The notes below the pieces were generated by a model, which searched no databases, was not told the DNA's origin, and worked only from the letters and a program-made list of their open reading frames with translations. Below are positions 37,093 through 49,599 of a DNA stretch of 64,000 nt, piece by piece. The DNA is from Achatina immaculata (taxonomy: Eukaryota; Mollusca; Gastropoda; Stylommatophora; Achatinidae). The translations under genes and the position numbers were made by a program. The stretch is from the NCBI GenBank assembly GCA_009760885.1, contig CM019701.1:36656697-36720696 (forward strand), written 5' to 3'. Position 1 is the stretch's first letter. Each line of letters opens with the position of its first letter.

Positions 37093-38040
37093 AAATGAAT
37101 AGATGAATGGAACTGATGCAGTTCACTTGTTCACTGGAGGAGCTCTGCATCTGGCAATCCCCAGAGTTTTTGTTTTTTATGCATCTTCCTTGGAGAAATC
37201 TTCCCTGGGTGCGAGTGCTCTGAGGTACAAGGTTCCAAACATGCCTGCCCATCTGATGGTTGTAGGAGAGGACACCTAACACAGTGGAGGAAGAATGACA
37301 TTAAAAAACCGAGGCAAATTCGAGAATGCACAGCAGAGAATAAATACAAAAGGTAAAAGTGATCATATTTCTGTCCACAGTCATAGAAATTTACAGTCAT
37401 TTCTTCTGTTCGAAGTCATGGAGTATTTTCTGTTTTAAAACAATGGAAATTTATTAGTATTTTCTCTTTACATTAATGGATTTACAAGTATTTTGTCTTC
37501 AAAATCATGGAGATTTGTGAGTATTTTCAGTTCAAAGTCACTAAATAAATTGAGATTTTGCAAAATTACAATAATAATAATAATAATCATACAACCAGCT
37601 TCAGTCCAGACAATGTTTAAGTACTGGGTGCCAGAAAAATTTGAAAATGGTGATAAAATTTTGTGGTTTAGACACATTTAACCTCGTACTTTTTTCCCCT
37701 CTTAAGTCGGAAAATGTGTGTACTGTTTTCTAGGGAAAGGGAAAAAATATGTAATGTGAGTTCTATGGAGACAACAGCCGTTCACAAAAATCCATAATAT
37801 ACTGCAGAATATTTAAGTCTTACATAAATGGTGTGCTGTGTGGTGCAAATCTTTAGAAAAAAGCACGTAATAAACTGGCTTTAAACAAGAAAGATTTTAA
37901 CTGATTTAAAAATAGCGATGGTTGTTCAGGACGTAATGGTCGTAAATCTATATAAAAATATCGTGAAGCACGGTATGTGGATCTATAAAACGCATGCTAA
38001 ATATTTGTTGTTTTTTTTTCTAGACAATAAAAATGCCAAG

Positions 38041-38820
38041 ATGAACATAAATGAACGTTATCAGGCGATCAACATGCTTAAAGGTGGCTATATAGTTATA
38101 TATCTATGTCTCGGACTTTTAGAGTCATTACATTACTGTTTGTTACATCGTCATTACATTGCTGTTTGTTACGTCGCCATGGTGTCACAGACATTGTTGC
38201 TAGACATTGACCTGGTTTTCCACATGTGATAAAGGACAGAGCTCTGCCTCATGATCATGTATGTCATCGTGTCTAGCCCGCTTCTGTATGTGCAAGAAGC
38301 ACTATTATAACTCGTGGAGCAGTAGATTTACTAAAGCTAGCAGAAGGCGGCTTCTTATGCGGTAGACTATGTAGGGGTCAAATCTTTACTGCTCGACACC
38401 TACAAGCAGCCGGTGACAATAAATGAACGTGCATATACGTGAATTATTTCAGACTGAATGTGCTTTAGGGAAAGGTCGACATGTAGGAGCATCTGTAATA
38501 TTCTGGCCAAAAAAAAATCTACAACTTTCGATCTACACAAGTGTTCATCACCAGTAAGCTTACTGCCTAGCGATGTATTGGTGACATACTGTGCCTTTTG
38601 CTACTATTACCACAGAGCAAATGTGCTGAAAGATTTGTTTTTAGCAAGACAATGCCAAGTCTTACACTGCAGTTTCCCCAGTAGAATGGAATCCGCTTCA
38701 TTCGGAGTTGGCCGACGTGATTTATTTGATGAATGAGACGGCACGTGTTTTACCAGCAGCACTGACAGATTGATAAACGACTCTGTACTAGGCGTGGGGT
38801 GCGATTCCTGTTCTGTCATT
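38041..38820 (+). pseudogene. Degenerate Tc1-like transposase
   Basis: Several frames carry scraps in the expected order: ERYQAINMLKGG (helix-turn-helix start) and HxPGFPHVIKDRALPHDHVCHR. CRGQIFTARHLQAA follows at about 38375-38415, where the family has RGP.LTARHR. QDNAKSYT (the second catalytic Asp) lies at about 38645. There is no long frame and the ends were not found. Confidence 0.4.
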
Positions 38821-39003
38821 CAACGCTTTGTATGATCCTTTTCTAACCGATTTCAGATAAAAGGGATGATGATTGCAGTAAAATTGGTTTAAATAATTAA
38901 GGTAGATAGAGGTGTATAGTGTACCGATTTCAGGCATGGCTCGGTGCATGAGGTAGATACACGCAGTATTTTTTAAAATCATGTTCGAACGTATGGGATA
39001 ATT

Positions 39004-41066
39004 TTTTGACAGGGCAGTCAAGTGAGAGGGCTATCCCCAAACATGGCCTTGATAGGCCAACTAAGTGAGAGGGCTATCCCCAAACATGGCCTTGACAGGG
39101 CAACTAAGTGAGAGGGCTATCACCAGACGTGGCTTTGACAGGGCAACTAATTGAGAGGGCTATCACCAGACGTGGCTTTGACAGGGAAACTAAGTGAGAG
39201 GGCTATCACCAGACGTGGCTTTGACAGGGCAACTAAGTGAGAGGGCTATCACCAGACGTATATTTGACGGGGCAACTAAGTGAGAGGGCTATCCCCAGAC
39301 GTAGCTTTGACAGGGCAACTAAGTGAGAGGGCTATCACAAGACGTAGCTTTGACAGGGCAACTACGTGAGAGGGCTATCACAAGACATGGCCTTGACAGG
39401 GCAACTACGTGAGAGGGCTATCCCCAGACGTAGCTTTGACAAGGCAACTAAGTGAGAGGGCTATCACAAGACGTAGCTTTGACAGGGCAACTAAGTGAGA
39501 GGGCTATCACAAGACGTAGCTTTGACAAGGCAACTAAGTGAGAGGGCTATCCCCAGACGTAGCTTTGACGGGGCAACTACGTGAGAGGGCTATCCCCAGA
39601 CGTAGCTTTGACAAGGCAACTAAGTGAGAGGGCTATTACAAGACGTAGCTTTGACAGGGCAACTAAGTGAGAGGGCTATCCCCTGACGTGGCTTTGACAG
39701 GGCAACTACGTGAGAGGGCTATCCCCAGACGTAGCTTTGACAAGGCAACAAAGTGAGAGGGCTATCACAAGACGTAGCTTTGACAGGGCAACTACGTGAG
39801 AGGGCTATCACAAGACATGGCCTTGACAGGGCAACTAAGTGAGAGGGCTATCCCCAGACGTAGCTTTGACAAGGCAACTAAGTGAGAGGGCTATCACAAG
39901 ACGTAGATTTGACAAGGCAACTAAGTGAGAGGGCTATCACAAGACATGGCCTTGACAGGGCAACTAAGTGAGAGGGCTATCCCCAGACGTAGCTTTGACA
40001 AGGCAACTAAGTGAGAGGGCTATCCCCAGACGTATATTTGACAAGGCAACTAAGTGAGAGGGCTATCACAAGACGTAGCTTTGACAGGGCAACTAAGTGA
40101 GAGGGCTATCACAAGACATGGCCTTGACAGGGCAACTAAGTGAGAGGGCTATCACCAGACGTAGCTTTGACAGGGAAACTAAGTGAGAGGGCTATCACAA
40201 GACGTAGCTTTGAGAGGGAAACTAAGTGAGAGGGCTATCACCAGACGTAGCTTTGACAGGGCAACTACGTGAGAGGGCTATCACCAGACGTGGCTTTGAC
40301 AGGGCAACTAGTGAGAGGGCTATCCAGAGACGTAGCTTTGACAGGGCAACTAAGTGAGAGGGTTATCACCAGACGTGGCTTTGACAGGGCAACTAAGTGA
40401 GAGGGCTATCCCCAGACGTAGCTTTGACAGGACAACTAAGTGAGAGGGTTATCACAAGACGTGGCCTTGACAGGGCAACTAAGTGAGAGGGCTATCACCA
40501 GACGTAGCTTTGACAGGGCAACTAAGTGAGAGGGCTATCACAAGACATGGCCTTGACAGGGCAACTAAGTGAGAGGGCTATCACCAGACGTGGCTTTGAC
40601 AAGGCAACTACGTGAGAGGGCTATCACCAGACGTGGCTTTGACAGGGAAACTAAGTGAGAGGGCTATCCCCAGACGTAGCTTTGACAGGACAACTAAGTG
40701 AGAGGGCTATCACAAAACGTGGCCTTGACAGGGCAACTAAGTGAGAGGGCTATCACCAGACGTAGCTTTGACAGGACAACTAAGTGAGAGGGCTATCCCC
40801 AGACGTAGCTTTGACAGGACAACTAAGTGAGAGGGCTATCACCAGACGTGGCTTTGACAAGACAACTAAGTGAGAGGGCTATCCCCAGACGTAGCTTTGA
40901 CAGGGAAACTAAGTGAGAGGGCTATCACCAGACGTGGCTTTGACAAGGCAACTACGTGAGAGGGCTATATCCTGACGTGGCTTTGACAGGGCAGCTACGT
41001 GAGAGGGCTACCCCAGACGTAGCTTTGACAAGGCAACTAAGTGAGAGGGTTATCCCCAGACGTGGC
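39004..41066. repeat. 43-bp satellite array, about 48 copies
   Basis: The unit is GTGAGAGGGCTATCACCAGA followed by CGTGGCTTTGACAGGGCAAC and TAA. The GTGAGAGGGCTAT core is nearly invariant. The middle alternates between a few linked variants: CCCC/CACA, AGACGTAGC/AGACATGGCC, and CAGGG/CAAGG. Combinations recur in the same order, so multi-unit blocks were duplicated. There is no open frame across units (43 is not a multiple of 3). Confidence 0.97.
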
Positions 41067-41619
41067 TTTTTTCCTTCCAAGAAAGTCCTTGTTATTCATT
41101 TTGTTTGAAATAATTGCTAACGAGTAACATTTTGACACACAAATATTCAGCTTACGTCAGCTTTTGTTCTATTTTAAATACTAGTTTCCAGTTTATTTCA
41201 TGTGTGTTTTAATGGTCTGCAGTATATTTGTTCAGAAATTTCGCCTGGTGAGGTAACAGTATTCAACATTTGGAAGATGAAAGAAACAAATACAACACAA
41301 CAGCACTATTGAGCCAAACGTCGGTTAAGGAATACTTTTAAAAAATGTTACTGAAAGAATGGGATTTACATGCATTCAGTAAACGTTGTAGTCTCAACTT
41401 TGGCAATTATGAAGGAAAACACTGTCCTCTAATGATTTAGTGCCATTAATCATCTGCACATCACTAGAGCAGATCCCATGCACTAAATATTTACCGCTGG
41501 TAGACACCTTAGAACCATGGTCTTCATTGACTACGAAAAGTATAAAATCAACAACACGGTCCCATCTTTCTCAGTGGAACTCACATCTGCGAGAAGTCAA
41601 AATGTTTATACTCGTTTGT

Positions 41620-41678
<59 letters not shown>

Positions 41679-41680
41679 TT

Positions 41681-42036
41681 TGCTTCAGGAAAATGTTTGA
41701 TATAAAGTGGAATGAATTTAAGAACAAAGCAGAGATAAGAGAGATGAGCAAACACCAACCTGTCTCATGGATGATCAGAAAAAAGATGATGGGCATGTGT
41801 AGGGCATGTGATGAGAAGAAACAATCAGAGAATACCAAAACAAGCTAGAAAGTGGAGCACAACAAGCTGAAGAAAAATAAGTCGACCACGTGAAACTCTA
41901 AAGAGGACACTGTTAAGAAAAGCCAGTTTAGTGGGCATAATATCCCTTGATGAAGTTGAAAAACTCGCAGAAAACAGGAAAACTTGGCAGACAACTATGC
42001 GAGCCCTATGTAACCTTTAACTGCACGGGAAGGATG
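41681..42036 (+). mobile_element. LINE-C 3' fragment
   Basis: The last 350 bp, from IKWNEFKNNAEIR-like sequence to a CDV-like end and GGAAGGATGTAAGAT. It is diverged, with frameshifts. A (TA)n run lies immediately upstream. Confidence 0.8.
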
Positions 42037-42759
42037 TAAGATGTTGTGAAAGAATGAAACTGCAACCAGCCTCTCACACATGGTCTCAGCTTATAAAGAT
42101 GAAAGTGACAAAAACAAATAGCTGCAATATTATACAAGAAATATAGGGGAAGTTAAAAAAAAAGTACGTAAATAGGAACATTTTTGATAAACACATATCA
42201 AAACTGGAGCTGAAAAGTGTTCGTAGCCTTTTTTTGTAAATAAGTGTCAAGATTGGCTATGATATCACCTTATCTACATTCTCTCTTCTCCTTTGTTTCG
42301 TTTGATGAGGGTATTGCTGACGAAAAACGTAAAACAATTAAATCCTTTTATTTTATGTAGGCCTTCGGTTTGGCAAATGACAGGAACATGATAAATATCA
42401 GTACGTCGATATAAACAAAGAAGAGGATAGTGATCAATAGTGAATTGGATACAAACTTTTTCTAGATACATAATTTTAAATTTGTTCAAATTTGTCAGCG
42501 TCTTTTATTAGAATGACAGTCGGGATCAAACCTGTCAGCCATTAATTTTTTTGGTATTAACGTCTTTTAATAAGTGCAGTCCATTTTATTCACAAATTTA
42601 TATTTTATTTGTTAACAATTAAAAAATACTTTTTGTTCTTTAATGTTGAGTGCAGCTAAACTAGAAAGGTACATGTTCCATGCCACTTGTACATGCAAAG
42701 GTTATATGTTGTGCTCATATTTTATTTGACCTGTCACTACACCTTTTGAACTCCAGGAA

Positions 42760-44860
42760 GAGCCAAGTCCTCATTTTCACTCACTCTGTCATCACTATCT
42801 AAACCTCTTGAAAAGCATATACAAAAGTTAACACTGCTCCATATGCAAGAAAACAATATACTAATAGACAGTCAGTCAGGTTTTAGACCAAATTACTCCT
42901 GCCACACAGCATTAACTAAAATGACAGAAAGCTGGCTGTCTAATATAAATGATGACAGATTGTGTGGTGCTGTCTTTGTTGATTTCAAGAAAGCCTTCTA
43001 TATGATTGATCACGAAATTCTTGCAAAAAAGTTGGAAGGTTATAGATTACACCCTGACCTAACAAAATTTATTACATCTTTTCTCTCAGGTAGAAACCAA
43101 GTAGTTTGCTTTAGAAACAAAATATCTGGATCGTCTGTGGTTGATACTGGTATTCCTCAAGACTACATTCTTGGTCCCCTTCTCTTTGCTACCTATATTA
43201 ACGACTTACCACTACATTTAAAGCACTCTTCATGAGATCTTTTTGCTGATGACTGTACTGTTTACAATAGTGACTATGACATCAATAAACTACAGACAAT
43301 GCTCCAAAATGATATAAACAGTTTGATTAAATGGAGTAATAAAAATGGTATGTTGATAAACACCAACAAAACAAAATCCATGCTCATCACTTCAAGACAG
43401 AAACTGCAGAATGCAACAAAAACTTCACTACAGCTTTGGGCTGCGACTAAGGCAATAGAAAATGTTCATGAACATAAAACTCTAGGACTCATCATTGATC
43501 AGCTTTTAACGTGGAATTCTCACGTACATAACATAACATAACAAACTTGATTGCACAGAAAGTTTACCAATTAGCCAAAATTAAACACTTTATCGAGAGA
43601 GACACAAGAAAGATATACTACATATGACACTTACAAACACACTTAGATTACTGTTTCATAATCTGGGATGGATGCTCAGTCTCAAACACAAAAAGGCTCC
43701 ACTCACTTCACAAGCGAGCATTAAATCTTATTTGTGACAAACACCCAGTACAGACTGTAGATCAACACAAACAACTCAAAATTCCACCCCTCAAAAATAG
43801 AATCATTTTTAACAAAGTTAGGTTTGTTCACAGAATTCTGTCGCACGATGCTCCGCCTTACTTGTGGTCACTGTTTACGTATAACACTAAACATAGCCAG
43901 CGTTTAAAAAACTGTCTTCTTCCTAAACCCAGGATTGATCTGTACAAGAAAAGCCTTGCATACTCTGCAGTACAGCTCTGAAACACTCTCCCCTACCATT
44001 TAAAATCCATTGGTAATACTTCATCCTTTAACTCAAACCTGTTTCATTATTTACTTGGTTGTAATTATATACTCGGCATCAAGTGAAATGAATTCAAGAA
44101 CAATGCAGAGATAAGACAGATGACTGAACAACAACCAGTCTCATGGGTGATCAGGAAAAGGAGATGGACATATGCTGGTCACTTGATGAGAAGAAATGAT
44201 CAGAGAATCCCAAAACAAGCTATCAAGTGGAACACAACAGGCCGAAGAAAAAGAGGCAAACCGCGTGAAACTCTGAAGAGGACATTATTAAGAGAGGCCA
44301 AATTAACAGGCATAAAATCCTTTGATGAGGTTGGAAGACTCGCCGAAGACAGGAAAAATTGGCAAACTACTTTGCGAGCCCTATGTGACGTTTAACGGCA
44401 CGGGAAGGATATAAGATAAGAACTACATGCCTCCATAGAATAACCAGCACTCTCTCAACACATGACTCGCCAACCATCAAGTACTAAAATGACATAGTTC
44501 GAAAAGTAACTTGTTAAATATTGTTAGAAATTATTTTAATGTTTGTTAAAAAACATATGTTAGAAGATCTGTATTTACAATGTATTTTTGTTTATGTATA
44601 TGTCTGTGTGTGTATGTGTGCGTGAGAGTTATTTTATTAGATTAATTACTTCTTCTCTTTTACTTTGAATGTAATAGTTAAATCTTACACTCTTTTGGTA
44701 TATTTTTTCCTAATTTAATCTGTATATTTGTATTAAATCGAGTGTGTGGGAAGAATGAAAGATGGAGTGATGAAGGGCAGATTGTAAGACGGGCCTGCGT
44801 GCCCAATTCTTTACTTTTTAAAAAATAAAGATTATTCATTCATTCATTCATGATTTGCCT
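42760..44860 (+). mobile_element. LINE-D (CR1/Jockey-like) reverse transcriptase copy, interrupted
   Basis: The reverse transcriptase blocks are SGFRPNYSCHTALTKMTESW, VFVDFKKAFYMIDHEILAKK, GIPQDYILGPLLFATYINDL, then a stop at 43233 and LFADDCTVYN in frame after it. The thumb region follows (KSMLITSRQKLQ, KTLGLIID). The C-terminal HKRALNLICD and LKNRIIFNKVRFVHRILSHD region runs to about 44065. A LINE-C fragment (44069-44425) interrupts the end, after which the 3' UTR runs to an AATAAA-like run and an (ATTC)n tail at 44832. There is no endonuclease. Confidence 0.85.
44069..44425 (+). mobile_element. LINE-C 3' fragment nested in LINE-D
   Basis: A 91-codon open end of LINE-C (MTEQQPVSWVIRKRRWTYAG ... 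GRRKRGKPRETLKRTLLREA ... ALCDV) followed by GGAAGGATATAAGATA. It is close to the family consensus, so it is younger than the LINE-D host. Confidence 0.88.
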
Positions 44861-44906
44861 GGAGAATCTCGACTCAAACCACTGATCACGACTTGAGAAG
44901 CGACAA

Positions 44907-44939
<33 letters not shown>

Positions 44940-45156
44940 AATTTAGAGGTACGTAAATTCACAATATATAGAGTGTGTGGATAGAAAAAAAGGAGACCAT
45001 AATTTAGAAAGTTTAAAGTATATTTTACTTCATCTTGATATTATTTATCACATAATTAATGATCAGTATAACAACTGGCACATGCATGTTACTGATATTC
45101 ACACTGTTTTGTTTCATCATTCATACTGTGATTTACCAAATATGACACAGGTTTAC

Positions 45157-46029
45157 CTACCTACACAAGAAGAGTTGTCCTCTGGTTCATTCTTGTCAGC
45201 CCCTGTGAACTGATTACAAAATTTTAGATTGAGTGTGCAAGTCAGGAAAGGTTTCTTCCTCCTTCTGAGGCCTCGATATTGCCATGATTTCCCGTCCAGC
45301 TGGAAGCCTATTTTGTCCAAATATTGCTGGTTAACTGATTGTTTTTTTATATGCGTATAATCTCCATAGTGTATGGGTTCTGTAGTAGCACTGAAGTAAT
45401 CACTACTTAATACGACCTCGTCATTTTTGCCATAACTAATTTGGAGTGGAGTTTCCATATTTTCGAAACCTGAAACTTGTAGTCCAGACTCATTAAGCTC
45501 ATATACACTGTTTTTCATGGCCACGTTTTGATTCTGTTCCTTCATGATAAAAGACGATGAGTTGTTGACATATGAGCTTGGAATAATTTTGACGTCTTCA
45601 TTAAGTGGTATTCTCTCAGCAGTTTTCGGCCTCAGGTGTGGTTTACATCTTGAATTCTCAATCAGTTTGCCTTCTTCATCATTCAACACAGGCTGGCAGG
45701 TGTTATTTCCAATAGTATCCTCTCTACTTGTGAGAGCATGCTGAACAATGAAATCTTCAGGTGGTGGAGAGCTTTGTGTGTTCCATGTGCCTACGTGTGT
45801 GCCATTTTCCCATATCACCGCAATATAAGATGTCTCATCCTCCCGGATAATGTCCTTTTGGTAGTTGGTCTCGGACGGCGAGGAAGTAATATGGCACTGG
45901 GGCAAATTCTCATTAGTCTTTTGTTTGTCTTCCAGTACGCTCAAATCAGTCTCACTGTTATCATTGCCCGACAATGAGCCCCGCTCTGTATTCAGTCCAC
46001 TAGCATTTCTCATACACTTCTTTGCCAAC
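45157..46029 (-). CDS. Unrecognised gene, exon 3 (large, disordered)
   Basis: The exon is preceded by the acceptor ctctttgtgtcag and stays open for about 290 codons, beginning LAKKCMRNASG. It is rich in Ser, Asn, Glu and Asp, with no membrane segment. It ends with a basic patch (GLRRRKKPF) and an acidic tail. The 3' end has overlapping donors in the run GTAGGTAGGTAAAC. Ending at 45157 (AG/GTAAAC) gives phase 2 and joins exon 28654-28943. Ending at 45161 gives phase 1 and would join 29625-30280. An open frame this long, with codon use unlike the surrounding A/T-rich DNA, supports real coding. I recognise no domain. Confidence 0.7.
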
Positions 46030-46096
46030 CTGACACAAAGAGTAACACCATCATCACGACTGCAGTCGTTAGTTGCACTAAGAATGAGACTTGAAT

Positions 46097-46183
46097 TATA
46101 AAGTCAAGGTAACAGAAATATGAAGCCAAGGTAATAGAATTATGAAGTCAAGGTAACAGAATTATGAAGTAAAGATAACAGAG
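46097..46183. repeat. 22-bp tandem repeat, about four copies
   Basis: The unit is TATGAAGTCAAGGTAACAGA plus AT, with substitutions. It lies in intron 2 (46030-46774), just after exon 3's acceptor side. Confidence 0.85.
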
Positions 46184-46774
46184 TCAGAGCGTAGGTAACT
46201 TAAGAAACTAAAAGTGAAGTAGAAAATATGAAATGAGGTCATGAACAAATCTGCAGCGCACGCACACACACATCACACACATGCACACACACAGTTAATC
46301 AACAAAGGAAATGAAATACCATAACAAGATATTTATACCACAGACACAAACAAACAAACAAACAAACAAAAAACAGACTTAAATCATTTAAACTTACAGG
46401 CAATTTCTAGGAGACCTCTCTTCAGAAAAAAAGAAAACAGTAAGCATATCAATCATTTCAGCTGCAGTTTTCTTTACTTTAGCATTAAAAAAAAACGGTA
46501 GTATAAATCGAAACTATGCATGTACGCTCTCTTTCTTCGCTAAGTTGTAATGTATTGACTTTCAGAAGAGAAAAATCGTACATTTTAATTTAATATGCAA
46601 AATTTGTTTAAAACTCATGGTGATACCGCACTACTTCAGTACAACTACTGTATCGGATTTATTTCTCAAAATTCGTGTTCGCAGTTTTGTTGGTGGTATC
46701 ACCATCTGCTTAATTTTCGGCCACGAAGGTAAGCGACATAAATATTTATGTTAAAGTTACATTTTGTGCCAGAC

Positions 46775-46869
46775 CTGTTGCTGCAAAATGATGGCGCCTG
46801 AGCACTTAAAGGGGGTAAGACTACATAACTTGACATGGATTTATTCACATCTGGTTGCTTTTGCGATGT
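46775..46869 (-). CDS. Unrecognised gene, exon 2
   Basis: This is a 95-nt exon between a strong acceptor (gtgctttttttcag) and a GTCTGG donor. It is open in one frame: TSQKQPDVNKSMSSYVVLPP and on to SFCSN. It enters in phase 0, as exon 1 requires, and leaves in phase 2, as exon 3 requires. The product segment is Ser/Pro-rich and probably disordered. The donor is the weakest site of the model. Confidence 0.6.
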
Positions 46870-47108
46870 CTGAAAAAAAGCACATTTCATCATCATCATC
46901 ATCATGTGTTGTTTTGAATAAGATAAAACATAACTTTCTTAAATTAAATGCTCAGTCTGCGATCTTCTGATGACTCAATTCTCCTAAACTGAATTGTCAG
47001 ACTGTCCTTTACTAAACTTTATCCTTTGAACTGTCTCCCTACTATTTTAACCTTTCTTTTCTTGATTTACTACCCTTCTATTTTTATCACGTACTCTGTT
47101 CCGTGTAA

Positions 47109-47140
<32 letters not shown>

Positions 47141-47439
47141 TGCTAATGGAATTTCTCTTGCATTCTTAATCACCTTGGACATGAAAGAAATTCTGAACAT
47201 TTCTCCAAGAAACATTTAAATTAGTGTTAACTACCTTCATGCGGATGTGAACTGCCTTTCGGAGCCCAGAATAGTGTACGGATCCTGGACGGAGAGATGC
47301 AGTTCACGTGATACGGGGGTGGAAGACCGATACAAAGGAAAAACGTGCGAGGAAGGTCACATTGAGAATAGCCAGCTGGCAAATGGCGGGGCACGTTCGA
47401 TCTCGTCTCTGGTGTTTGATAAGGAAATGCTTAGGCCCA

Positions 47440-49313
47440 TTCATTCATTCATTTGCATGTCCCTTGCGGAACTTTGCTTCCTTAACAGCACTCCTGTAGG
47501 CCTCTTGGTTGTGAGCAAGATGGCCTGCTGCTGATGCATCCATTTGCAGATCATCAACGATGTCTTGCAGCCATCTTCGCCTTGGTCTTCCTCTCTTTCT
47601 TCTTTCCATTATGTACCTTTCCAAGACGGCCTTCACTAGATTATCACGACGTTTAATGTGTCCAAAATATTTTACTTTTCTCTTTTTAATCCTCTTTACT
47701 AGCCAGCCATCTTCAATATTAAGTTATTGTAGTATAGATATATTTGTTCTTTTTGTGTTCATGATATTTGGAGGACTCTTCTGTAGCATCTACATTCAAA
47801 GGCATTTATGTGTTTCTCAGATGTTTTGTTAAGTGTCCAGATTTCGCAGGCATATGATGCAGTGGGAAAGATGCATGCCCTTAAAAATCTTATTTTTGTA
47901 GTTCTGTCTGTTCTTCTCCACAGATTCTTTACTTGTTTTACTTTATGAAGAGCGATAGATATCCTCCTTTTAATTTCCATCATTAAATCTCCATTATTAG
48001 TTAATAATGATCCAATATATTAAAAACTCTCCACTTCTTCCAATTTTTTTCTCATTGATACATATTTCAGCTGCCTTGTTTGTTTTCTCAGCTGTCATCA
48101 ATTTAGTTTTCTTCGCATTAAGATAGAGGTTTTGCTCTTCGCTGTTCTTATGGACTGACATAATTAGGTTTTCCATTCTTTTTTTGTGTTGTGGATAGTA
48201 ATACTATGTCATCAGCATATCTAATCTCTGGTATTTCATAACCTCCAATTGTTATGGCATCATAATATTTTTTGTCTACATCTTCTCTAACATTCCTCAT
48301 TATATTTTCAGTATACAACTTAAATAAGTAAGGCGACAATATGCACCCCTGACGGATCCCTTGTTTTATGTCAAACCAAGTTGTTGTTTCACTATTTATT
48401 CTTACTGCTGCTTGTTGATCTAGATACAGCAGTGATGTTAATTGTATCAAATGTGTTGGAAATCCCATTTTTTCCCATTATTTCTGGTGTTGCACTCAAT
48501 CAAAAGTCTTTGAATAGCCTATAAAAGATAAATATAGATTCACATTAAACTCTCTGCATTTCTCTGTTATTAATCTTATATTGAATATATGATCTCTTGA
48601 TCCTCTTCCTTCCTTGTAACCAGCTTGTACCATATTGACTTCCTCTTCTATTTTCTTTCGAAGTCTACCCATTACGATTTTTAACAGAATTTTACTGGCA
48701 TGACTAATAAGAGCAACAGTTCAGTAGTTTGTGCATAATTTCAGGTTACCCTTTTTTTTGGCAGTGGTATGAATACAGTTCTTTTCTATTCTTTTGGCCA
48801 AATACATGAATGCCATATCTTTTTAAATAGTGCATGATAGATTGTTGCACATTCATTTCCTCCTGCTTTAATAAGTTCAGCTGTTATCTCATCACACCCT
48901 GGAGATTTACCATTTCTCAGATTCTTTATTGCACATAAAACTTCTTCTATTGTCGGTTCGGGTTCTTTCTCCTCCAACAGTAATTCACATGTTAATTTCT
49001 GCTTTCACAGTCGGTTGTTTCATACATTCCTCTACAATATTCCTTCCATCTTAATAGAATTTCCTCTGTCTCTGTCAAGGTATTCCCCATCTCGTCACAA
49101 ATTACATTTAGCTTAAGTGTGACATTTCTCGTCAATGTCTTCATTTCTTTAAACATTTCACTATCTCTTCCACACTTCTGATGTTCTTCTATTCTTTCAC
49201 AACAATCTTGTATGTATTGTTTTTTATCTTTTCTTATGTTAAATCGTATTTCTTTTGTTAAAGATTTATATTCCTCTTTGTTGTTGTTTGTCACTTTCCA
49301 TTTCCCATATTGT

Positions 49314-49315
<2 letters not shown>
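47440..49315 (-). mobile_element. LINE-B copy, 1.9 kb with most of the reverse transcriptase
   Basis: On the minus strand it reads a pre-RT linker (WKVTNNNKEEYKSLTKEIRF ... CGRDSEMFKEMKTLTRNV ... LTETEEILLRWKEYCRGMYE). Next are IEEVLCAIKNLRNGKSPGCD (RT entry), MGFPTHLIQLTSLLYLDQQA, IKQGIRQGCILSPYLF and EIRYADDIVLLSTTQK. The C-terminal RGRPRRRWLQDIVDDLQMDA and the (GAAT)n tail follow. It is broken by stops around 48480-48800 and 47990-48130. It lies in intron 1 of the unrecognised gene. Confidence 0.88.
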
Positions 49316-49364
<49 letters not shown>

Positions 49365-49599
49365 GGTCATTCATGATGATTAATGTTCGCTTGAATGGCA
49401 CCGGGGAATACCATCATGGTGTTAAATTCATATGAAAATCGTGAAGCTGAGAGGGGAGCAGAAAACCAGAGGATATGGCAGGTAGCTAATTTTATCTCGT
49501 CTGGTTAGCCCTGTCGACCTCACCATGTTTGATTCAACGTACTGAGAATTAGATGATGTGTCGTAATTATACTGTGCTGTTGGATTATTGTCAATTTCG

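Noticed and set aside
37141..37285. Possible minus-strand exon (KISPRKMHKKQKLWGLPDAE region)
   Set aside because: An acceptor-like gtgttag is present but no good donor; two frames are equally open and phase cannot be tied to neighbours.
39004..41066. CRISPR-like spaced repeats
   Set aside because: Units are contiguous 43-bp satellite with linked variants, no unique spacers or cas genes, in animal DNA.
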